Translations under genes and position numbers: made by a program
The notes under the pieces: model-generated
Database searches by the model: none
What the model was told of the DNA's origin: nothing
The model's input: the letters and a program-made list of their open reading frames with translations, nothing else
Assembly: GCA_023423835.1 (NCBI GenBank)
Contig: JAFAEW010000140.1
Span: forward strand, 1 to 44,181
From: Bacteroidota bacterium
GTDB taxonomy: Bacteria > Bacteroidota > Bacteroidia > Chitinophagales > Chitinophagaceae
Length of the DNA: 44,181 bases
Reading direction: 5' to 3'
In this document: piece after piece, positions 16,003 to 24,536 of the stretch
Numbering within the stretch: the stretch's first letter is position 1
Layout of the letters: every line of letters begins with the position of its first letter

Positions 16003-18276
16003 TTATCTGAAATCTGCGTAGTTTACAGTGGTTGCCGGATCTGCTTTTACGGGCTGATCCTGGTGCTGATAACCGGTTGGAGCCGGATTTTCAATGATTA
16101 CCACCTTATCCTTGGTATGGAAAACGCTTGCAAGCGTAGGTGCAATTACCAGCGAAACGATTGACATCAGCTTTATGAGAATGTTCATTGAAGGTCCGGA
16201 AGTATCCTTAAACGGATCTCCCACGGTATCTCCGGTAACGGCTGCTTTATGCGGCTCACTTTTCTTCATAAACATTTCGCCATTGATTTCAACACCCTTT
16301 TCGAAGCTTTTCTTGGCATTATCCCAGGCGCCGCCTGCATTGTTCTGAAAGATTCCCATTAATACGCCGCTCACGGTAGCTCCGGCCAAAAATCCACCCA
16401 AAGCTTCAGGACCTAAAATAAAACCGATAACGATGGGAGAAATGATGGCGATGGCACCGGGCAACATCATCTTTTTGATGGATGCACTGGTACTGATGGC
16501 CACGCATTTGTCGTATTCCGGTTTTCCCGTTCCTTCCATAATTCCCGGGATGGTGCGAAACTGTCGTCTCACTTCTTCCACCATGGCCATTGCGGCTTCC
16601 CCTACTGCACGAATGGCAAGAGCGGAAAATATAAATGGTATCATTGCTCCAATAAATAAGGTAGCAAGAACATTTGCCTTATAGATATCGATTCCATGAA
16701 TTCCTGCCACACCTACAAAGGCCGCGAACAGGGCGAGTGCAGTTAAGGCAGCAGAAGCAATTGCGAATCCTTTACCGGTGGCCGCGGTTGTATTTCCTAC
16801 CGCATCGAGCACGTCGGTTTTTTCACGAACATCGGGAGGTAATTCGCTCATTTCTGCAATTCCACCTGCATTATCTGCAATCGGTCCGAAAGCATCGATG
16901 GCAAGCTGCATGGCAGTAGTGGCCATCATTCCTGCGGCTGCAATTGCCACGCCGTATAATCCGGCAAAAGCGTAGGATCCGTAAATACCGGCTGCCAACA
17001 CGAGAATCGGCCAGAAGGTAGATTCCATTCCCACGGCCAGACCGCCGATCACATTGGTACCATGACCGGTTCCGCTTTGACGGATGATGCTCAACACCGG
17101 CCTTTTACCCATTGCGGTATAAAATTCGGTGATCATACTCATTAAAGTTCCAACGGCCAATCCGACGATGATAGCGCCCAATACGCCGTTTTGTGTGATT
17201 GCTTTTGCGCCTTCCAGCACCTGTGTGGTACCAGGAATATAGTCGCGTTGCAAATAGATTTCTCCTTCAGGAAGAATATAGTAAACTAAAAATGCACTTG
17301 CTATGGCGGTTAAAATAATCGATCCCCAGTTGCCCAGGTTCAGCGCTTTTTGAACCACATTGGTATGGATTCCCGCGCTGTCCTTAATACGCACGAGCAG
17401 CGTTCCAACGATGGAAAACAGGATACCGACGCCCGCTATCAACATCGGCAGCAGGACCGGCGCATAACCTCCGAAATTATCGTGTGGCGAGAGGGCTTCC
17501 TGTCCTAATACCATTGTTGCCAAAACCGTAGCTACATAGGAACCGAAAAGGTCGGCACCCATTCCTGCAACGTCACCCACATTATCACCCACATTATCGG
17601 CAATTGTGGCCGGATTCCTCGGATCGTCTTCGGGGATTCCTGCTTCCACTTTACCAACAAGGTCGGCGCCTACATCCGCAGCCTTCGTATAAATGCCACC
17701 TCCCACACGGGCAAAGAGCGCTATACTTTCTGCTCCCAGTGAAAAGCCGGTCAAAACCTCAATTGTTTTCAGCATCTCGGCGCTATCGGCAGCAGCGTCG
17801 GGTGCGTAGATCATTTTCAGCACAATAAACAATCCGCCGAGGCCTAAGACCGCCAGACCTGCAACGCCGAGTCCCATTACCGAACCTCCGGTAAAGGAAA
17901 CGTTTAACGCTTTAGAAAGGCTGCTCCGTGCTGCCTGCGCCGTTCTAACGTTTGCCTTCGTTGCCACTTTCATTCCAATATATCCGGCCACCGCACTGAA
18001 CACGCCTCCCACAACAAAAGACAAGGCGATCAACCAATGCGAATGCGGATTACTTTGCGCCATTACCGCCAATAAAATCGCGATAATGATGACGAAATAG
18101 GAAAGAATTTTCCATTCTGCCTTCAAGAAAGCCATTGCTCCTTCTGCAATATATTTGCTGATTTCCTGCATTCTTGATGTACCCGGATCTTGCCTGCTCA
18201 CCCATCCGAATTTCATAAGGGTGTAGATCAGGCCGATAATCCCCATAACAGGAACCGCATAAAACAAACTGTCCAT
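16003..18276 (-). CDS. hppA: K+-dependent membrane-bound pyrophosphatase (ion-pumping)
   Basis: A 757-residue protein with about 16 membrane helices. It hydrolyses pyrophosphate and pumps H+ and/or Na+ out of the cytoplasm. The substrate site is complete: DVGADLVGKVE (201-211), EDDPRNPATIADNVGDNVGD (216-235), DNAGGIAEM (468-476), and the C-terminal GGAWDNAKK (648-656) and TGDTVGDPFKDTSGP (681-695). GNTTAATGKG (494-503) carries Ala at 498 and Gly at 501, where K+-independent enzymes have Lys and Thr, so it belongs to the K+-dependent class. Whether it pumps Na+, H+ or both is not decided by eye. A tail of about 38 residues after the last helix (720-757) is hydrophilic and Pro/Asp-rich. Single-gene unit with -7 box at 18309-18316 and its own terminator. 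Confidence 0.97.
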   Translation of the reverse strand: MDSLFYAVPVMGIIGLIYTLMKFGWVSRQDPGTSRMQEISKYIAEGAMAFLKAEWKILSYFVIIIAILLAVMAQSNPHSHWLIALSFVVGGVFSAVAGYIGMKVATKANVRTAQAARSSLSKALNVSFTGGSVMGLGVAGLAVLGLGGLFIVLKMIYAPDAAADSAEMLKTIEVLTGFSLGAESIALFARVGGGIYTKAADVGADLVGKVEAGIPEDDPRNPATIADNVGDNVGDVAGMGADLFGSYVATVLATMVLGQEALSPHDNFGGYAPVLLPMLIAGVGILFSIVGTLLVRIKDSAGIHTNVVQKALNLGNWGSIILTAIASAFLVYYILPEGEIYLQRDYIPGTTQVLEGAKAITQNGVLGAIIVGLAVGTLMSMITEFYTAMGKRPVLSIIRQSGTGHGTNVIGGLAVGMESTFWPILVLAAGIYGSYAFAGLYGVAIAAAGMMATTAMQLAIDAFGPIADNAGGIAEMSELPPDVREKTDVLDAVGNTTAATGKGFAIASAALTALALFAAFVGVAGIHGIDIYKANVLATLFIGAMIPFIFSALAIRAVGEAAMAMVEEVRRQFRTIPGIMEGTGKPEYDKCVAISTSASIKKMMLPGAIAIISPIVIGFILGPEALGGFLAGATVSGVLMGIFQNNAGGAWDNAKKSFEKGVEINGEMFMKKSEPHKAAVTGDTVGDPFKDTSGPSMNILIKLMSIVSLVIAPTLASVFHTKDKVVIIENPAPTGYQHQDQPVKADPATTVNYADFR

Positions 18277-18308
18277 AAGCTGTTATAAATAATTTTTTTA
18301 AATGGCGG

Positions 18309-18316
18309 CAAAAATA
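18309..18316 (-). promoter_or_regulatory. -7 promoter box for hppA
   Basis: Minus strand reads TATTTTTG, an exact TAnnTTTG match, 32 bases upstream of the ATG at 18276. The expected -33 TTTG is not clear. Confidence 0.45.
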
Positions 18317-18456
18317 GGGGATATTAACCATATTTAAACATTCGTTGCCGGTTGCAATCCCGGCCCGGAAGGACTTTTTTGAGCAAAAGCATCCGATGTC
18401 GCCGGCAATTTGATCATTTTGTTTTATTCTTGCCTTCTATTTCTTAATTTGCCTTT

Positions 18457-18927
18457 ATGATGACGAAGAAAACCAGTATGCCCCGCGAATTTGCTTTAAA
18501 GAGCTATATCATTGCCGTAATCGTAAATGGTCTGGTGTCGGGTGCGCATCTTGTAAATGGAAAAGGTGTGGGTGAAAATTTCTTCTATACCTTCGACACC
18601 TACGTTTTTATGGCAAAGGTTTACGGTTATTGTTTGATGGTGAGCACCATATTTTTTGCCGGTATTTACTTCATCATTTACCTCATGGCCTTATTGTACG
18701 ACCGTATGAACCGCGAAAAGCTCTTCTGGCTGATATTCGCGGTCGGACTTTCACTTACGGTAGCCGTTTACAGTCTGTTCAGGGAAGTGTGGCATATTTA
18801 TACAACCGACATGGAGGTACTCGCTGCCATCGCCGCCTTTTCAATCCTCGTGAGCCTTTCAAGCCAATATCAGTTGCTGAAGGATTTTGTACATGGGGAA
18901 GAATTGCTGAGTTTACATGAGACCTGA
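18457..18927 (+). CDS. Four-helix integral membrane protein of unknown function
   Basis: A 156-residue protein, not recognised. The start is ATG at 18457 (another ATG follows directly). Hydrophobic segments lie at about 15-33, 52-78, 88-106 and 118-136, giving four helices with short loops and a basic N-terminus (MMTKKTSMPR), so both ends are probably cytoplasmic. A conserved-looking EVWHIYTTD loop precedes helix 4. It precedes the ABC-2 permease by 69 bases on the same strand, but that gene has its own -7 box (18970-18977), so an operon is not certain. A shortened -7 box TAATTTG lies at 18445-18451, six bases from the ATG. Confidence 0.75.
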   Translation: MMTKKTSMPREFALKSYIIAVIVNGLVSGAHLVNGKGVGENFFYTFDTYVFMAKVYGYCLMVSTIFFAGIYFIIYLMALLYDRMNREKLFWLIFAVGLSLTVAVYSLFREVWHIYTTDMEVLAAIAAFSILVSLSSQYQLLKDFVHGEELLSLHET

Positions 18928-18969
18928 GCCATCTACTCAGGCATCTGCCTGCAGTTCTTAATAATCAGT

Positions 18970-18977
18970 TAGCTTTG
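18970..18977 (+). promoter_or_regulatory. -7 promoter box for the ABC-2 permease gene
   Basis: TAGCTTTG matches TAnnTTTG, 19 bases upstream of the ATG at 18997. No -33 TTTG at 19 bases spacing. Confidence 0.45.
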
Positions 18978-18996
18978 CAACCCTTAATTGAAATTT

Positions 18997-20103
18997 ATGG
19001 CATCAAAGTATAGTCAGCTTCGTGCCATGCTGGCCATTACCAAGGCAAGTCTTATCTCCACTTTCAGAAGCCCTTCCTCTGTTGTCTTTAGCATTGGATT
19101 TCCGCTTGTGTTTATCCTTGCCTTCGGATTTATGACGGGAGGAAATGGATTTTCCCTTGATGTTGCCCTCAATAAAAATGCAGACACCCTCAATGCGGTG
19201 TACCGGAACATCCGGTCGGCGCCGGGTCTCCATATCATCAACAAATCAGACAGCCTGATCAGCGAAGACCTTGAGAAGGGGAATATTACCGCTGTTCTTA
19301 ATATTCAAAAGGAAGCTGCAGATTCAGGGAAATATACAATCCAGATAAAAACTTCTCATGCAGTAAAGCCGCAGAATATTGGCGTGTTGCAATCGATCCT
19401 GAAATCGGTTATCACAAACATGAACGAAAATGTTTATCCCGATAATCCTACCGTGGCAGTTGTAGATAAGAAGATTGAAGAAATTCCGGGACGACTATAC
19501 CGCGAAATTGATTTTGTGCTGCCGGGACAACTGGGGTTTAGCCTGTTGGCAGCCGGCGTTTTTGGAGTGGCTTTCCTGTTTTTTAATCTCCGTCAGCAGC
19601 TGGTGTTGAAAAGATTTTTTGCAACGCCAATTACGCGGACCTATATCATTATCGGGGAAACATTAAGCCGTGTGATCTTTCAGATGATGGCTGCGGTTGT
19701 ACTCGTGATCATCGGTATTGTTGGATTCCATTTTACGATGGTAAACGGCTTTATTACATTTATCGATCTCATGATCCTAAGCTTTATCGGGCTGATGGTG
19801 TTTATGGGCTACGGATTTATTGTGAGTAATATCGCGAAAAGCGAAAGCACCATTCCGCCATTGAGTAACCTGTTTACTTTTCCGCAGATGCTATTGAGCG
19901 GAACTTTCTTTCCGATTTCCGTCTTCCCCGATTGGCTGCAGCGGTTTTGCAACCTGCTTCCTTTAACCCATCTAAATAATGCGATGCGTGAAGTTTCATT
20001 TAACGGAGCCGGCCTGGCAGATGTGTGGAAAGAGATCGGCATCCTCTGTATTTGGGGTGTAATACTCTATGCTATTGCAACGAAGGTGTTTAGATGGGAT
20101 TAA
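18997..20103 (+). CDS. ABC-2 type transporter permease (no ATPase gene adjacent)
   Basis: A 368-residue permease. I choose ATG at 18997; an in-frame TTG three codons upstream is not needed. One helix (about 28-47) is followed by a large extracytoplasmic domain (about 50-175), then five helices (about 180-365), the usual ABC2_membrane_3 layout. LLSGTFFPISVFPDWLQ and LLPLTHLNNAMREV in the last third are the conserved ABC-2 signature region. Members export drugs, lipids or polysaccharides and need a separate ATP-binding subunit; none is encoded next to it. It ends 72 bases before the convergent rnz gene. The substrate is unknown. Confidence 0.88.
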   Translation: MASKYSQLRAMLAITKASLISTFRSPSSVVFSIGFPLVFILAFGFMTGGNGFSLDVALNKNADTLNAVYRNIRSAPGLHIINKSDSLISEDLEKGNITAVLNIQKEAADSGKYTIQIKTSHAVKPQNIGVLQSILKSVITNMNENVYPDNPTVAVVDKKIEEIPGRLYREIDFVLPGQLGFSLLAAGVFGVAFLFFNLRQQLVLKRFFATPITRTYIIIGETLSRVIFQMMAAVVLVIIGIVGFHFTMVNGFITFIDLMILSFIGLMVFMGYGFIVSNIAKSESTIPPLSNLFTFPQMLLSGTFFPISVFPDWLQRFCNLLPLTHLNNAMREVSFNGAGLADVWKEIGILCIWGVILYAIATKVFRWD

Positions 20104-20147
20104 CAGGGTGACATGGCCTTAATATCGACCGGAATTATTTACCTCAG

Positions 20148-20173
20148 TTTTCGAAGATTACTTCAAAATTTTT
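20148..20173 (+). terminator. Possible intrinsic terminator after the ABC-2 permease
   Basis: TTTT-C-GAAG pairs with CTTC-AAAA around an ATTA loop (one bulged C), followed by TTTTT. The stem is AT-rich and weak, but the position between convergent genes fits. Confidence 0.35.
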
Positions 20174-20175
20174 GA

Positions 20176-21081
20176 TCAACGAATCAGATAGGTAACGCCT
20201 TCAAGTGCCAATTGTGTTTGGGGAAAAACCTCGATCGTTTCTTCCAGAAAAGGATCGAGTAACTCGTATTTGCTGCTGAAATGCCCGATCAGTAACTTCC
20301 CTGCATTGGCCATTCTCGCAAGTGTTGCCGCCTGGATGGTTGTAGAATGAAAACGACTCGCGGCCTTTTCTTCCATTGCCTTCAGATAGGTGGTTTCATG
20401 GTACATCATGCTTACATTTTGGAGAATGGGCACCAGCGATTCATTGTAAGCAGTGTCGGCACAAAAAGCATAGCTACAGGGTTGCCGGTTGGCAACGGTA
20501 ATTTGTTCATTTCTTATAATGCTGCCATCGGGAGCAATATAGTCGGCTCCTTCCTGAATCGAATTAAACACAGCGTGGGGAATGTCATAATTTTCGATCT
20601 TTTCTTTCAATATCTTCCTGGGCTTTCTTTTCTCCCTGATCAAAAATCCAAAGCATTCTACGCGATGAAAAACGCGGAAACATTCAACAGAAAACTTATC
20701 CTCGTCGATCAACAATCCCGGCTGATAGATCGCATGAAAATGAATGGTAAAGGGAAGCCGTGTATCTCCCACAGAAAAAATTTCACTTAAAACTTTTTGC
20801 AATTGTGGAGGAGCGTAAATGTGCAGGTCCTGAGATCTTCCCAATAATCCGTAACTGGTGAGCAAACCCGGCAATCCGAAGTAATGATCGCCATGTAAAT
20901 GAGAAATAAAGATGCGGTTGATCCTGCTTTTTCTTACTTTAAATTTTGTCATTTGCATCTGAGCTCCTTCGCCGCAATCGATCAGAAATAACTCATCATT
21001 TAAGGTTACAACCTGAGAAGTTGGGTGACGGTCATAGGCAGGAAGTGCCGAATTATTGCCAAGAATTGTTACTCCAAACAT
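20176..21081 (-). CDS. rnz: Ribonuclease Z (tRNA 3' endonuclease)
   Basis: A 301-residue metallo-beta-lactamase-fold RNase that removes the 3' trailer from tRNA precursors. I take the ATG at 21081 (MFGVTILGNNSALP), preceded by AGAGG; the open frame starts five codons earlier. The zinc motif SHLHGDH (His 61, His 63, Asp 65, His 66) is intact, followed by FGLPGLLTS. CADTAYNESL carries the bridging aspartate and LIGHFSSKY the last histidine. The exosite region (about 150-185) is present. Since tRNA-Val lacks an encoded CCA, RNase Z plus CCA-adding enzyme is the expected maturation route here (established knowledge). Confidence 0.95.
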   Translation of the reverse strand: MFGVTILGNNSALPAYDRHPTSQVVTLNDELFLIDCGEGAQMQMTKFKVRKSRINRIFISHLHGDHYFGLPGLLTSYGLLGRSQDLHIYAPPQLQKVLSEIFSVGDTRLPFTIHFHAIYQPGLLIDEDKFSVECFRVFHRVECFGFLIREKRKPRKILKEKIENYDIPHAVFNSIQEGADYIAPDGSIIRNEQITVANRQPCSYAFCADTAYNESLVPILQNVSMMYHETTYLKAMEEKAASRFHSTTIQAATLARMANAGKLLIGHFSSKYELLDPFLEETIEVFPQTQLALEGVTYLIR

Positions 21082-21362
21082 GTTATCCTCTTTCATTAAT
21101 CATTTCAGTTCACGCTGTCTGCAAATTAGGTTTTTTTGGCTATTGGCAATTCTTATGCGCAAACAGGTTGAAATAATTTTAATGGTTACAATCGTTTGAC
21201 GCGGAAGTATCGGTTTGGGCAGATAAAAAAGTAAAAAGCATTTAATTAAACCGCCGAAACATTCGATAATCTCCTGATCCTCAGGTGGTACAGTCTGCTC
21301 ATTCTTGCCAGGTTTAATCGCTGGCACGATATTTACAAAACCTTTCTAATAAAAATGAAAAT

Positions 21363-21938
21363 ATGAGAAAGGTATTATTTCTGACAGTGCTCGCATTGTC
21401 TTGCTCACTCATCACGAAAGCGCAAATACAAAGGGGAAATTTAATGGTCGGTGGTGATATCGCTGATTTCCGGCTTAATTTAAATGAGGGCGGGTATTTT
21501 ACAATGAGAATTAATCCGAAAGTGGGTTTCTTTATTAAAGATAATCTCGCAATCGGTCCATATGTGAATCTTGGGCTGACAACCGTAAAAGGCGGAGGAA
21601 CAAGTGTTGACTATGGTGTGGGAGCATTTGGCCGCTATTATCTTAATGATACCGCCATTAATGTGGTAAGACATGGTCGCTTCTTCTTTGAAGGTAATGT
21701 TGGAATTGAAGGTAATAATCCCTCCGGTGGTTCAAATACAAATGGTCTCGGACTCGGCATCGGACCAGGATTTGCTTATTTCATTACCCCCAATGTTGGA
21801 TTGGAAACGATGCTGAAATACCAGGGAATTGTAGGATTTGGAAGCAATCCCACTTCGAGCACACTCGATCTCTCCGTTGGATTTCAGATCTATTTAAGTT
21901 CCTCTCATGCAAGAAGAGTAGCCGACAGGTTGCAATAA
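21363..21938 (+). CDS. Small outer-membrane beta-barrel protein
   Basis: A 191-residue exported protein. Residues 1-20 form a signal peptide (MRKVLFLTVLALSCSLITKA before Q). The rest alternates polar and hydrophobic residues with many glycines and ends in an amphipathic strand (LDLSVGFQIYLS), as in the porin-family OMP_b-brl proteins of Bacteroidota, with perhaps eight strands. A length of about 170 mature residues fits an eight-stranded barrel. The role is unknown; such proteins are usually structural or ligand-binding and are not true porins. It has its own strong terminator at 21972-22000 and no gene partner, so it is monocistronic. Confidence 0.75.
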   Translation: MRKVLFLTVLALSCSLITKAQIQRGNLMVGGDIADFRLNLNEGGYFTMRINPKVGFFIKDNLAIGPYVNLGLTTVKGGGTSVDYGVGAFGRYYLNDTAINVVRHGRFFFEGNVGIEGNNPSGGSNTNGLGLGIGPGFAYFITPNVGLETMLKYQGIVGFGSNPTSSTLDLSVGFQIYLSSSHARRVADRLQ

Positions 21939-21971
21939 AATAATCAGATACAGTTACAGGTTTGAGATTCC

Positions 21972-22000
21972 CGGCCGTACAATAAGTGCGGCCGTTTTTT
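21972..22000 (+). terminator. Intrinsic terminator of the beta-barrel gene
   Basis: CGGCCGTAC (21972-21980) pairs over nine positions (one G-T) with GTGCGGCCG (21986-21994) around AATAA, followed by six T residues (21995-22000). Confidence 0.85.
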
Positions 22001-22024
22001 GTGCAATTCCTTTCACGTTTGTTG

Positions 22025-22243
22025 CTAAAATCCAACAATCTCCCATTGATTTTCGCTGTTTTTTCCATAAGACATTCCATTGCTCATCTGGAAAATTTCG
22101 CGATCGTTTTCTTCATACGTTTTTTCTACCCTAACCGGTATCCCGTTGTTTTGCCTGCTCAGATACACGATTAATGCCTGAAGGGTAGGGATTATTTCAT
22201 TTAATTGCGGCTCCTCTCCTTCTCTTACAAATGCCTGACTCAT
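22025..22243 (-). CDS. Small hypothetical protein (72 residues)
   Basis: Not recognised. The frame is open from 22306, but the ATG at 22243 (MSQAFVREGEEPQLNEI) gives a compact soluble protein, while the upstream 21 residues are hydrophobic and atypical. It predicts one helix (about 12-27, LNEIIPTLQALIVYLS) followed by strands ending in MSNGMSYGKNSENQWEIVGF. No signal, no cysteines. It is divergent from the patatin gene with only 73 bases between the starts, so a shared regulatory region is possible. Being a short protein with sensible amino-acid use, it is likely real, but the function is unknown. Confidence 0.6.
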   Translation of the reverse strand: MSQAFVREGEEPQLNEIIPTLQALIVYLSRQNNGIPVRVEKTYEENDREIFQMSNGMSYGKNSENQWEIVGF

Positions 22244-22316
22244 ACAGAATAAGTTGTTGATAAAATAATTGAAAGCTTTAAGATAATAAATTAATTTTAT
22301 AGGCAATTGAATCTAA

Positions 22317-23816
22317 ATGGCAACCAGTAAAACCGATAAGATTAAATTGCTCACTGCTGATGATTTTACACAACATCCCGATATCATTGAATTAGTCAGG
22401 AAGCTAAAGGAAAGGTTTGGAGAAAAATTTGAAGAGCTTGTCATTTCGGATACGCTTGACGCGGAAGGCAATCAATACGTACATCTCGTGCAGGAAGGGG
22501 GCGGCGTACTCGGCATCGCGCTCGTTGGCTATTCCTTTATTCTCGAAACCGTTGGAATCCGTTTTTTAAGGCTCGCCGGAACGAGTGCCGGTGCCATCAA
22601 TACGATGCTGATGGCTGCAACCGGTGATAAGCAATCAAAAAAATCGGAAAAAATATTAGACATCCTTTGCCGGAAAAACCTTTTTGATTTTGTGGATGGG
22701 CATCCGTTTATAAAACTTCTTATCAAAAAGCTGATCACCACAAAAAATTATTTTGGAAAGGTCAAAAGAAGGGTCACGTATTTTCTGTTGTTACTGTTAA
22801 CGCTGATCGTCCTTGATTTTCTTTCGATCGGATGGGAAAAGGTGATGCCGCAAAACACGGAGATCTACCTGCTGTTTTACCTCATCACCGGTCTCATGCT
22901 CACACTCTTGATCGCCGTGCTGGCTTATGCAATCTCACTACTGATCGATTTTAAAGATTCGGGATTTGGCATTAATTCGGGCAATGATTTTTTAGATTGG
23001 ATGAAATCGATCCTCAACGACTGCGGAATCGATTCAATCAGAAAACTCAATGAAAAAACTGCGATGCTGCCGCCGGGCCTGCACATCCGAAATGGCAGCG
23101 GCGATCCGAATGAGCTGAACGGATTGTTTGGCGATATCACTGTTATCAGTTCCGAAATCATCAGTCAAAACAAGATAGAATTTCCAAAAATGTGGCCCTT
23201 GTTTACCCTTGATCCTGATAATTTTCATCCGGCAGAATTTGTGAGAGCCTCCATGTCGATACCGCTGTTTTTCAAAAGCTATGAGATCACCAACATTCCG
23301 GCAGATAATAAGTTGATTATTGAGGCGTGGAAAGAAATCCTGGGAGTTGAAGACAATTGCATTCCCCAAACGGCGAGATTCATTGATGGCGGAATAGTTT
23401 CCAACTTTCCGATCAGCATATTTTACAATCCGAAGGTGGTCGTTCCCCGGTTGCCGACATTCGGAATTGAGTTGGATGATACCGATCCAAAAAAACAAGA
23501 CCAGCTTCAGGCATCATCGATCCTGCAGTATCTCTACCGGATTTTTAATACGGTCCGGTTCAATTATGATAAAGACTTTTTACTGAAAAATGCCGTTTAT
23601 AAGAAAGGAATCGGGTCCATAAAGGTGTTTGATTTTAACTGGCTCAACTTCAACCTTTCCGATAAAGAGAAGATTGAATTGTTTATCCGCGGCGCTCAAT
23701 CAGCAGCATTATTCCTCTTAGGCGATGAAACAAAAAAAGGATTCGACTGGCAGGAATATAAAATGGAAAGAGCAAAAGTGCATCAGGAAATTTCGCCTTC
23801 CTATACGATTCACTAA
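22317..23816 (+). CDS. Patatin-like phospholipase with an internal two-helix membrane insertion
   Basis: A 499-residue serine lipid hydrolase. The oxyanion-hole motif EGGGVLG is at 60-66, the nucleophile elbow GTSAG at 88-92 (Ser 90) and the catalytic DGG at 357-359 (Asp 357), so the Ser-Asp dyad is intact. Between them, two strong hydrophobic helices (about 154-172 and 183-210) split the domain, followed by a cytoplasmic-like linker. A typical bacterial patatin has no such hairpin, so this one is probably anchored in the inner membrane with its active site facing the cytoplasmic leaflet (inference). It starts a closely spaced run with a membrane protein (17 bases) and a lipoprotein (10 bases). 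The substrate, phospholipid or other acyl ester, is unknown. Confidence 0.85.
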   Translation: MATSKTDKIKLLTADDFTQHPDIIELVRKLKERFGEKFEELVISDTLDAEGNQYVHLVQEGGGVLGIALVGYSFILETVGIRFLRLAGTSAGAINTMLMAATGDKQSKKSEKILDILCRKNLFDFVDGHPFIKLLIKKLITTKNYFGKVKRRVTYFLLLLLTLIVLDFLSIGWEKVMPQNTEIYLLFYLITGLMLTLLIAVLAYAISLLIDFKDSGFGINSGNDFLDWMKSILNDCGIDSIRKLNEKTAMLPPGLHIRNGSGDPNELNGLFGDITVISSEIISQNKIEFPKMWPLFTLDPDNFHPAEFVRASMSIPLFFKSYEITNIPADNKLIIEAWKEILGVEDNCIPQTARFIDGGIVSNFPISIFYNPKVVVPRLPTFGIELDDTDPKKQDQLQASSILQYLYRIFNTVRFNYDKDFLLKNAVYKKGIGSIKVFDFNWLNFNLSDKEKIELFIRGAQSAALFLLGDETKKGFDWQEYKMERAKVHQEISPSYTIH

Positions 23817-23833
23817 TTTTTAAAACCTTGGCT

Positions 23834-24526
23834 ATGTTCAGCATTCAAAATAACTGGTTCCTGTTTCTCTTATGTTTTATAATCTCTGTAGCCATTGCTG
23901 TAAGACAGAAAAAAATTGCTTCACGTTTCATCATCTATGATCCAACGCCGAGAAAGCTTTCAATTTTTGATCTTCAATTTCCCGGTTCGGAGAAACGGCT
24001 TTCATCCTTCATCCTGAAAATGCCGGCCGCGGTGCAAAGCAAACTGAGGCGATTGCTGATCATGCATTACTTCTTCAGTTTTTTCACTTTCACTTGGATC
24101 GCGGTGCTCGCTTATGTTGCGGCTATTCACACCCAATCGAAGACAGGATATATCATCTTAATGATCCTGATGTTTGCCCAGCCGTTTGCGTTCGTATTTC
24201 AATTGATCGACAATACCGCTTTGCTCAGGAAATTGAAGGATCCAACGAAACGAATAAGTCATTTTGGTTTAATAAATTTCCTTACTTCCGCCAGTTATGT
24301 TCTGGCTATTGCAGCCATCAGTTTTTCATTTTTTGCATTTCTCTACCTCTGGTTTACAGGACAGTTGTCGGATAATTTCATTAAAATATTTTCTATCATA
24401 CTGCTGGTCCCCACAATATCTTTGGTAGTGGTTGTGGTCGTCAGGAATGAGAGGGAAAAAACGAAGACTTTAGAAGCGCAGGAAAATTTTACCGAGAATC
24501 TGCAATTAAAAATTTCAAATCAGTAA
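23834..24526 (+). CDS. Polytopic membrane protein of unknown function
   Basis: A 230-residue protein from ATG 23834 (a TTG lies two codons upstream). Helices at about 5-23, 78-98, 103-123, 145-172 and 178-202 give about five membrane segments. Between helix 1 and 2 is a soluble stretch of about 50 residues (YDPTPRKLSIFDLQFPGSEKRL) and the tail is charged (VRNEREKTKTLEAQENF). I do not recognise a family. It lies 17 bases after the patatin stop and 10 bases before the lipoprotein gene, so the three are likely one transcription unit and may act together at the membrane. Confidence 0.75.
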   Translation: MFSIQNNWFLFLLCFIISVAIAVRQKKIASRFIIYDPTPRKLSIFDLQFPGSEKRLSSFILKMPAAVQSKLRRLLIMHYFFSFFTFTWIAVLAYVAAIHTQSKTGYIILMILMFAQPFAFVFQLIDNTALLRKLKDPTKRISHFGLINFLTSASYVLAIAAISFSFFAFLYLWFTGQLSDNFIKIFSIILLVPTISLVVVVVVRNEREKTKTLEAQENFTENLQLKISNQ

Positions 24527-24536
24527 ATCCGGAATT

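Noticed and set aside
15898..16164. Plus-strand 88-codon frame between the acidic gene and hppA
   Set aside because: It crosses the hppA terminator and the hppA 3' end and has no family resemblance.
18938..18951. Hairpin CAGGC-ATCT-GCCTG after the four-helix protein gene
   Set aside because: Only five pairs and no T-run, so it is not a convincing terminator.
23034..23498. Minus-strand 154-codon frame inside the patatin gene
   Set aside because: It overlaps the catalytic part of the patatin and has no recognisable motifs.
22317..23816. CBASS-type defence operon around the patatin
   Set aside because: No cyclic-nucleotide synthase or ubiquitin-like accessory gene is adjacent; neighbours are a membrane protein, a lipoprotein and uvrC.
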